From NCBI GenBank assembly GCA_036897485.1, contig JAYMTF010001591.1:1-22351 (forward strand): a DNA stretch of 22,351 bases, written 5' to 3'. The stretch is from Pelargonium nanum. Lineage: Eukaryota > Streptophyta > Magnoliopsida > Geraniales > Geraniaceae. Positions within the stretch are counted from its first letter, which is position 1; the number at the start of each line of letters is the position of its first letter. This document shows, piece by piece, positions 1-8,300 of the stretch. Below the pieces are notes generated by a model, which did no database searches, was not told the DNA's origin, and saw only the letters and a list, made by a program, of their open reading frames with translations. The position numbers and the translations under genes are program-made.

Positions 1-527
1 TCTCGAATAATAAGTTCGAGAGTTCCCCGAATACGTACAAAAGTTGCATAGATTAAGAACGAAAGTTGCCTCAAATAAGAACGAAAGTTGTCTCGAATCA
101 ATACGAGAGTTGCCTCGAATAAGAAAGAATGTTGCCTCGAATAAGAACGAAAGTCGCCTCGAATCCTCGTATAAGAACGAAAGTTGTCTCGAATCAATAC
201 GAAAGTTGTCTCAAATAAGTACGAAAGTTGCCTCGAATAAGAAAGAAAGTTGTCTCATATAAGGACGAAAGTTGCCTTAAATAAGAACGAAAGTTGCATC
301 GAATAAGATAAAAGTTGCCTCGAATCAATACGAAAGTTGCATCGAATAAGAACAAAAATTGCTTCGAATCAATACTAGAAATTGTCTCGAATAAGAACGA
401 AAATTGTCTCGAATAAGAACGAAAGTTGCTTCGAATGAGAACGAAAGTTGTCTCGAATAAGAACGAAAATTGCATCGAATAAAAACGAAAATTGCATCGA
501 ATAAGAACGAAAGTGTGTTTAAGTACA
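1..527. repeat. 22-bp minisatellite array
   Basis: The stretch is made of head-to-tail 22-bp units of two main forms: TCGAATAAGAACGAAAGTTGCC and a second form with TCAATACG in place of TAAGAACG. About two dozen degenerate copies are present, and the array continues beyond the left edge of the window. Units mostly differ by single substitutions, with a few indels (for example near 158-170). Because 22 is not a multiple of 3, long open frames on both strands show a 22-residue period. They are by-products of the repeat, not genes. Confidence 0.93.
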
Positions 528-589
528 AATATATAATTTGCTACTATATTACTTAACTAGTTTTTATTATGTAATATTTATTAAAAGGA

Positions 590-663
590 GCGCTTTTAGT
601 TCAGCTTGGTAGAACGCGGGTCTCCATAACCCGATGTCGTAGGTTCAAGTCCTACAAAGCGCA
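590..663 (+). tRNA. trnW-CCA-like: Organelle-type tRNA-Trp(CCA)-like gene or pseudogene
   Basis: A complete 74-nt cloverleaf can be drawn. The acceptor stem is GCGCTTT/AAAGCGC, the D stem GTTC/GAAC, the anticodon stem CGGGT/ACCCG with loop CTCCATA, the variable loop ATGTC, and the T stem GTAGG/CCTAC. All stems are fully Watson-Crick paired, and the anticodon CCA is at 624-626. From memory, this matches the plastid/plant-mitochondrial trnW-CCA with roughly nine differences and does not resemble cytosolic plant tRNA-Trp, so it is probably organelle DNA moved to the nucleus. The base after the anticodon (position 37) is T, where tRNAs almost always have a purine. The discriminator is A rather than the bacterial-type G. 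A B-box-like GGTTCAAGTCC is present, but no T-run terminator follows closely. A pseudogene is more likely than a working gene. Confidence 0.8.
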
Positions 664-687
664 ATTCCCTTCCTATTAGATTTAAAG

Positions 688-880
688 GTTTGATTGTATC
701 CTAATTAGTATCAAAGGTGCCTTTGATAGTATTCAAATTTGTACCAGAATTGTCTTTGATTGTATTCGTGTCAATACATAAGTTGCCTCGATCGTATCCT
801 AATATATAAGTATGAAGTTGCTTTGATAGTATTCGAATCAGTACCAAAGTTTTCTTGTTGCCTTTGATTGTATCCTAATA
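688..880. repeat. Degenerate ~33-bp tandem array related to the 22-bp minisatellite
   Basis: About six diverged units built around TTTGATTGTATCCTAAT and TTTGATAGTATTCGAATC end in an AAGTTGC-like motif. The end matches the GAAAGTTGCC end of the 22-bp units to the left, and one unit starts CCTCGAT like them. The longer unit looks like the 22-bp unit plus 11 bp. The tRNA-like sequence at 590-663 therefore sits between two related repeat blocks. Confidence 0.7.
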
Positions 881-1959
881 TTACTTTTTCGTTTAAATTT
901 TTAATGGGTTCTTAAACATTATATTTGTATTTGAAACAGAACATTTGCAATCCCAAAATTTAAATCAAATACAAGAATATAAACTTGCACAATGTAATTT
1001 TCTAATATATTTTGTCCAATGTATGTCCTTCACTTTCATCTAAACTCCGACATTGCTAGGGTATTAACACTCACAGTCAGGCAGTTGTCTGACTGTCACT
1101 AATAGATAGAATCGATCATAATATTAGTTCCATTTTTATGATTTCTTTGAAAATAGAACTTGAAATTTAACAAGAGAGAGGATCCTAAGCTAAGACACGT
1201 CATTAAAAATCATGAATCCGGGCGGATCGCTCCACTCCCACCAATTCACTTGGGTGGTAATGAGTTTAATTAGGTGTCATAACCTAATTGGTTTGGCTTA
1301 CCAAAACCATAAAATGTTTGGATTAAATTCATTTACCTCATTTAACAATATGGAATCACGGAGTTTACTTAATTTTCTCAACAATCAATTCCTAATAAAT
1401 ATTCTTTAATAATACTTGATGGACTTTTTTGGCGGGCCAAAAGCAATCCAACAACAATGCACATGCTATACATGTCTAACACTTGAACTTTATACTTAGG
1501 TCTTAATCTATCTTACTATCAATGAGTCTAGAATAAAGGCCTACAAACACGTATGAGAGCACATTGTTAAGTGAAATTGATGGCTTGTTCCCCAAATTTC
1601 ACTCCAAGCATAAGAGTGAGCATCTCTATCTTGGTGAAAAGGGCTCTACCAACTATATGCTAGAGAGTCAAAATATAAAAGTGTGTAAAATAAAGTTGAA
1701 GACCTCTTATTGCATAGATGGATGATGCATTTGTATTTACAAATTATGTAAACAAAGTGATGTAATGTTACATATTGCTTAGAGTTGATGTCTTGGTTGA
1801 CCATGATGATGTCACGTCGGTCTTGATGATTTCATGGCGAGGTAACAATGATGTCTCCGTATTTTAATCTTTGTAGAAAAACTTAAAAAATAGAGATAGA
1901 ACGCAAAGTTCGAGATTGATAAAAGGGTGTACCTTTTCTAGGAGCATAGAATGGCTATA
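881..1959. other. AT-rich intergenic DNA, no gene seen
   Basis: No open frame here resembles a known protein. The only local structure I see is a short inverted repeat at 1073-1096 (ACAGTCAG and CTGACTGT around an 8-nt loop). Confidence 0.6.
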
Positions 1960-2482
1960 TAACAACGACCAACCATGGGTCGTATCAAATTAAACACAGA
2001 CGCCGTTGTTTTTTCAGGTTCAAGTCGGTAGGGACGGGCTGGGTGGTTCGAGACCATGGGGGTCGGTGTTGGGGTGGTGGTCGGAAGGCTTGGAGTGGTC
2101 TGATGAAGGCTCGAATGACGGAAGCTATAGCCATTAGGGAGGCCATTTGTTGGGTATGAGATATGGGGTGGCGGGAAGTGATTGTGGAATTGGATGCAAA
2201 AGTGGTAGTGTTCGCAATCTAGGTCGGAAGGGAGGATGATTCAAGTGTATTTGGTTTGATTATTTTTTATATTTGCAATTTTACAGATAAATTTGATAGA
2301 TTAGAATTTAGTTTTGACTCACGGTCTACGAACCGGACTGTTGATACATTAGTTAGGTCCTCGAAATTCTCGCTAGACTTATGTGATTGGATTGGGTTTT
2401 CTGCCTCTCCATTAGTATATACTATGTATGCTTGGACTTGTCATTTTTTAATATAGTTTTGGGCTTTGCCAAAAAGAAAAAA
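1960..2482 (+). pseudogene. Decayed LINE-type RNase H domain
   Basis: The + strand translates in pieces to the RNase H (RVT_3) domain found at the 3' end of plant LINE/reverse-transcriptase sequences. A start-like frame at 1975 reads MGRIKLNTDA. A shifted frame gives WVVRDHGG, followed by EAIAIREAICWV and WREVIVELDAKVVV. The frame open at 2256-2456 gives SRSTNRTVDTLVRSSKFSLD, the usual C-terminal part of the domain. Stop codons and frameshifts separate the pieces, so it cannot be functional. The end at about 2458-2482 is an A-rich tail of the kind seen after such elements. The upstream reverse transcriptase is absent, consistent with a 5'-truncated insertion. Identification is by recalled motifs. 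Confidence 0.75.
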
Positions 2483-3290
2483 TTACAAATTAAAGTTTGG
2501 ATTCATTTACCAAATTCTTTTTAGCATAGATGCATCAGTTTATATGGTTACTTAGTTTTATTATTTCTAACCTTTGATATGTTGTAGATGACACCACTTT
2601 TCACGGTGGATCAAATATTTGTGTTTATCATTTAAACTAACTTTTAGTACCCAAAAGAAAAAAAAAAACTCTAGAATATGTAAGAATATTTTAAGATCAA
2701 TCATGGCTGTACATACAGGGGAGTTTCAAATATAAATAGAAGAGCTCTCCTCAATTATAAAATAATCCAAAAAGAATATACTCTAAGGAATAACTCTTTC
2801 CCTTAGCTTTCACGTATAACTATCCATATTTTCAAGTTTATATTGAACACCAACCTCTTGTACAAGTTTTCACCTTCTGCAATACAAATGAAGAAGAAAA
2901 TACACCCCATAATAGAAAATAGGCGATAATAAATCACATAATTACCGCGTGAAAGAGAATTTATCATTTACTTCAAATGATAGTGGATGGTCTACTTAAA
3001 TGATTCAACTTTGTAAGTGCTACCAAAGTCGGTTAGATTAGCTATTTCCTATAAAATTTAACATAAACTGTGCAATTTGAATGTGCATTGGCTGTAACAA
3101 TATCTTTACGTCATGCTGGGCAAATAAAAGTATTAGCTGACCTTTCCATCTTTAATATAAACTTAAGAAATTAATAAATTGTCACATTTTCCTATACTAT
3201 TAGTCAGAAAAGAATATTTTTATTGCCATGGGTATATCAATTAGCAATCAAACACCGGTATAGACAAGCAAACTTCAGCATAAAAAAAGA
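2483..3290. other. AT-rich intergenic DNA, no gene seen
   Basis: I see only short A-tracts (for example at 2657-2668) and no coding signal or recognisable transposon end. Confidence 0.55.
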
Positions 3291-3291
3291 A

Positions 3292-3438
3292 GGTTAAATG
3301 CATTTAACTACATCGTACTTGTTATGATTTTCATTTAACTATACAATCTAAAAAATGGTGCAATCAACTACATGTAATTAGAATAAATTACAACTTCAAT
3401 CATGATGTTAATCATGTGTTGAAGGACGAAAATATTGC
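3292..3438. repeat. Dispersed repeat, copy 1
   Basis: The segment starts GGTTAAATGCATTTAACTAC and aligns through its whole length, with many substitutions, to 7719-7864 inside a VPS33 intron. Shared landmarks are TGCAA followed by AACTACATGTA, then GTGTTAAT-like and GACxAAAAT-like blocks. Two diverged copies in one window point to a non-autonomous transposon family that I cannot classify. No terminal inverted repeat or target duplication was evident. Confidence 0.6.
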
Positions 3439-3794
3439 AATTAATGAACTGAGTCATTAAATGACGAAGTGAAAAACATACTATGAAAATAAGATTTTTT
3501 CGTTGATTTGAAAATCTAAAGCAACGTAGTGATTTTAGTCTTTGTGGTTGAACCAATCTAGCAAATCAAGAGCGTAGTAAAGGTCATTTTTGAACTCGTT
3601 TGAGTATTAAGTGTTTGATTAGATAATTAGTTCGACTTGCAGTGCTAAGCCTAAGTATATATTTATAATAATTTAAATTTTTGTTAAGGTGATTGATAAT
3701 GATGATGCAAGTTTAGGGTTGAAATTTTTGAAAAATTGAAACTATTTTCTTGAACTTTGGATTTTATTTTTGGTGATCTATAATGATTCATATT

Positions 3795-3962
3795 TCTAGT
3801 TCATATTCATTTTCTTTTTTATCAAAAACGGGACATCATACTCGAAGTAACAATGTTTCTCACTCTCCAAAGGGGAGTCAGCCTAAACCCCACCCCACAA
3901 ATCTCACCCCATACCGTCGATTGGAATCCAATGTGTTTTAACCACTTGGCCCAACATGTCTT
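3795..3962 (-). mobile_element. Probable tRNA-derived SINE
   Basis: Read on the minus strand, the segment begins with GGGCCAAGTGGTTAAAA, which resembles the A-box region of Ser/Leu-type tRNAs. It ends GATGTCCCGTTTTTGATAAA followed by an A-rich tail, a layout typical of plant SINEs. A clear B-box and target-site duplication were not found, so the call is tentative. It is a different family from the SINE pair at 16506 and 20334. Confidence 0.4.
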
Positions 3963-4079
3963 GATTAATTTACTTTCATTACTTTTTGTTGTAATTATTA
4001 ATTTATAGATGAAGCCTCCTCATATAATGCTCTTACTGAAACTGAGAACGAAAATTATTTTAGAGACCACGAAGGTGCA

Positions 4080-4704
4080 ACAATAATATAATATGAGTGT
4101 TGATGTTGAAAGTGACAATATTGAAGAGTACGAAGATGATAGCGAGTTTGATAATGTTTTTTTTAGCACAGTACTACCTCTAATGATGTCAAAAATGAGG
4201 ATGGCCATGATCCTTCTTGGTTGCATTATATTAGATTTGTAATTACGATGATACTCAAGAGAAAAGATGCATAGTAGAACTAGAAGAGCATGAAGTTGAA
4301 GCTCAAAGTCATTAAGAAAGAGACCAAACCATGAAATAATTAGAAACAATCCATTCTATACCAAGAGATGTCAATGTTAAAGAAGAAGAAGAAGTTAGGG
4401 ATTGTGTGACTAGTTGTCTAATGTTGAACACCTATGCTATATGAAACACATGTATGAGAAATAGTATTTTCAATTCAAATGCGATAGTTAAAAGACTACT
4501 TTAGGTATGTGCAGAGCTATTGGCGGATACAAATTACATGAGCAATTTTAAAAATTAAAAGCGACGAATAGTGGTACTTACAAATGGTTATACAACTAGT
4601 CTCTTGAAGTATGGTGCAAAGCAATCTTCAACAATAGAGCTAAATTTGTTATTCAAACTAATAACTTGTGTAGGTCTCTCTATAGCATTGATGTCAAGAA
4701 GTAA
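4080..4704 (+). pseudogene. MULE (Mutator-like) transposase relic
   Basis: Fragments in different frames resemble Mutator-like transposases. An acidic stretch ESDNIEEYEDDSEF (from about 4093) is like their N-terminal region. The frame 4579-4704 reads YKWLYN, a stop, then SLEVWCKAIFNNRAKFVIQ, then TNNLCRSLYSI, matching the W/C...NN.C..F..I region near the C-terminal side of MULE transposases. The central DDE part is missing and stops interrupt the frame. No terminal repeats were identified. Identification rests on weak recalled motifs. Confidence 0.42.
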
Positions 4705-4789
4705 TAATTGATGCAATACAAATTGGAAGGGTAGATAACAGTGCCTTCGATCACATAGTAAGCGATATTTTAAGTGACTCATCACTCTC

Positions 4790-5178
4790 TGCTAGTGTAA
4801 TATTTGCTCTTATTAAAAGATCCCTAAACTAGGTGAACCATAGTTTATCTAAGTGTTCGGGTTCTTTGTCAAGCTAAGAGGGGTGAGTTGATTTGCAAGC
4901 TCCGATTGAGGTTACTAATTAACTGATGAATGATTATTAAGCAATAAATATACATTACTTTATTTTTATTTTTTTTTATAAAACAACTCAACTCAAATTT
5001 TTATGTCCTCTCTCAGACCTCATTTTGAGATGCAGTAACTCACTGACTCCCAAATTGCATATCCAATAATTGCCCAATAATCTACTTTATTGATCGATTC
5101 CATGAACGACCTGTCGTATCATTCGCTCATCCTCTTCTTCTTTCTCTCTAATGTTCGGAGAGAGGAACACAACCTGCA
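4790..5178 (+). promoter_or_regulatory. Probable VPS33 promoter and 5' leader
   Basis: This is the upstream flank of the VPS33 start. A TATAAAA lies at 4977-4983, about 200 bp before the ATG. Two CCAAT motifs lie near 5062-5080. A pyrimidine-rich patch at about 5130-5150 is typical of plant 5' leaders. The transcription start cannot be fixed from sequence alone. An out-of-frame ATG at 5151 falls within the likely leader. Confidence 0.35.
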
Positions 5179-5380
5179 ATGGCTCAGATTCCAAACTTGG
5201 ACAACGCTCCCATCAACCTCACTTCGCTCAGGTACATTACTTATTTTCTTATCAATTTCAAATCGATTTTACACTTTTTCTCAGTAATTTATCACTAGAA
5301 TTGACCTAATAAAGATTTTTTTTATTTTTTTTATTTTTATAAATGATGTTCAGAGAACAGTCTCAGAAGGAGCTCGTTAA
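5151..5380 (+). other. Overlapping upstream ORF across the VPS33 start
   Basis: An ATG at 5151-5153 opens a frame that runs through exon 1 (to 5231) and, after splicing to 5354, stops at TAA 5378-5380. It encodes 35 codons. It overlaps the VPS33 start out of frame. Its own context is weak (C at -3, T at +4), whereas the main ATG has G at -3 and G at +4, so ribosomes could scan past it. It matters only if transcription starts upstream of 5151. Confidence 0.35.
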
Positions 5381-8300
5381 CATCCTCAAGAATGTGAGTA
5401 GACATGTGAAATTAATTATAAATTTCTACTTCAATTTTTTCTTCTTCTGTAGTTTACTCATTTCTGTTTGTTTGCTGGGAAAATTCAGGAAAGTCAAACG
5501 GAAGCTGTTTTAGATTCCAAATATGATGTGAATTTTATCTTGGAAAGAAATCAGTTGATCCTTTCGATTATGTAATTCATATCAATTTTTTTTATGCTAC
5601 CTGTAATTTCGGTTTGTTGCTGAGAAGATACAGAAAAGCAAAATATATGCTATTTTAAGATTATAACACTTTTAGTGAACGCTGCCTTACAAAGAAACCA
5701 GCTGATTGTTTTGATTTTGGCTTAATTTCATTTTGCATTTGATATTATCTTCTTCTGTCATCTGTGATTTCTTATTGGTTGCTAAGAAAATCGAGGAAAG
5801 TAAAATATTTGCTGTTTTGGAATTTGGTGAATTTTCTCTTGGGAAGCAAACAGCTGATCCTACTAATGGTGGCTTAATGTCATTGTTTGTGGGGTGTGCA
5901 GATTCGGGGAAAGAAGTGTTTGGTCATTGACCCTAAGCTTGGGGGATCTCTCTCGTTGATCATCCAGACCTCACTCCTGAAGGTAGTTATCTTCTGCTTC
6001 TCCAGTTTTACTTAATCTAGTTGTTTTTTTCCCCAGAAACTTAACTTGTCTTTTAAGTTAGATTCATATTATTTTATTTGCATCTGGTATGGATTATTTG
6101 CTTTTGGGAGAATGTTTTTAGCATACTTGTTTTTTCGTTGTTTGAAAGTCTTACTTCCGTGTAGTTCTTATCGCTAACTGGGATTGAAAATTCCTAATTT
6201 TAAACAGGAACATGGGGTGGAATTGCGGTATCTTTCTGCAGACCCAATTCAAACTGAATGTACAAAAGTGGTTTACCTTGTCTATTCCCAGATTACTTTG
6301 ATGAAATTCATATGCACACATATTCATAATGATATATCGAAAGGCCTTCAGAGAGAGTACCATGTGTATTTTGTTCCTCGTCGGACAGTTGTTTGTGAGA
6401 AGGTAAACAATTATTCACCTGTTAAAACAAGCATGATTTCCTTACAAAAGCGTATGTGTTGCAAGGAACTGTTATGATTGTGCAGATCCTTGAGGACGAA
6501 AATGTTCATCACTTGACGACTATTGGAGAGTACCCATTATACATGATTCCTCTAGATGAGGATGTGTTATCTTTTGAACTCGATCTTGCTTACAAGGTAT
6601 AGCAACGCTTGCTACTTGAACTGTTACAAATATATTTATTTGTCTTCTCAGATTTACATTGCCTTTTTTCTTATTGACATTGCAGGAATCTCAAGTTGAC
6701 GGTGAGACAAGCTCACTTTGGCATATAGCAAAGGCCATCCACAAACTTGAGGTTGTATATTATACTGATATTATGCAACTAAGATGAAGCCAAAGAACGT
6801 AAAAACAAAAAAACAAAACTATCATGAAGTTCAATCAGCAATTTTCAAATAGCCTGGTGATTTATGTTCTCTCATTTTGCTAACATTGTGAATGTAAAGT
6901 TATCTATTTGTTTCTGTATTGTAGTTTTCTTTTGGAGTTATACCGAACGTGAGGGCCAAAGGCAAATCATCAGTGCATGTAGCTGACATACTTAATCGCA
7001 TGCAGGGAGAGGAACCAGTCAACTCTTCTGATGTAATATCACATCATTTCAAGAACTTTTTTCTAGCGAATTTAGCCAATATAATAATTGAGTTTTAATT
7101 CATGTAAATGTGCACTCGGTGTCCCCACTAATTACTTGCTTGTACTTCAGATGGGCTTATCAGAGATAAATACTCTTATTCTTCTAGATAGGGAGGTATT
7201 TCTTTCTTTCTATTTCTCTTTCCTTTTCTTGATTTTCTCTCTTTAATGTCAAATAGTTCTAAATAATGAATAATGATGCAATGCAAGTTGGTAACTTCAT
7301 ATATATGCAGAAAGAAGAGCATTTGAGGATTTTTCTATGAACACTTTTTTTTTCTCTAGATAGGGAGGTAGTTTTTTTCCCTCTTAAAATGATGTCATGC
7401 AAATTTTTTTATGTTACTGATAACTTTATATGAATATGTTTTACAAGATGTTCTAATTGGAAGATATTTGAACTTAGGTCCTGAAATAAGTTGAGATTAA
7501 GTTCATTTATATTTCAATACATACTGCAATTACATTTTGAGACACTCCTATCTATCAAAACATGCATGCACTTGTACTCTGTCAGGGTATGCTGGTGCTA
7601 ATGCTTAAAATTTACTTCTGCTGCAGGTGGACATGGTTACTCCCATGTGTTCTCAACTTACATATGAAGGGCTGTTGGATGAGGTATGCTAACTCAAGAC
7701 CAGGATATTAAATTAAATGGTTAATTGCATCTAGATACATTGAAGTTTACACGATTTGCACAAAATTACATAAACTAAAAGCATTGCAACTAACTACATG
7801 TACTTTAGATAGTTTGCACCATTAGTAACGGTGTTAATACTGTGTCAAAAGACTAAAATGCTTCTTAATTTATTCTCTTTCACATTTTTTTTCTATCTTC
7901 CTTTTTATTTTATTTATTCTATATACCTTTCCTTTCCATTTTTGTCGAAATAACTAGGCCTGCATAGCTTATGATTTTCTGCCTGCTAATTATGATGTTC
8001 TCCCTCTTTACATGGCCTTAAGACTTGTGTTCAATAGCTATTTCATAAATATTGAGTTGCTCATATGCAAGTTCTCCTCTTAATTGCCTTTTGTGTCATT
8101 TTAATTAGCTTGATAAAAGAAGAAGAAAAGAGTTGCCTTCCAAACCAACTCATATTAGCAGTTTGTTTTTGTTTTCTTAATATCTTTATCTTTTCAGACT
8201 TTTCTTTTAGTCATGGCTACTCCTACTAAGAGATAAAACCTGGAATCATATTAGTTCTGGAACTACAATGATATTATGACCATTAAGTTTCAACCAAAAA

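Noticed and set aside
1..527. CRISPR-like array
   Set aside because: The units are contiguous 22-bp repeats with no unique spacers, in a plant nuclear setting.
44..528. Open frames on both strands inside the left array (67-93 codons)
   Set aside because: They are periodic by 22 residues on both strands, a product of the 22-bp repeat. No start context or known domain.
1073..1096. 8-bp inverted repeat ACAGTCAG/CTGACTGT
   Set aside because: Too short and isolated. Not linked to a gene end or a transposon.
4020..4349. 109-codon minus-strand open frame
   Set aside because: Antisense to the acidic part of the MULE-like relic. Its hydrophobic translation is what the complement of acidic codons would give.
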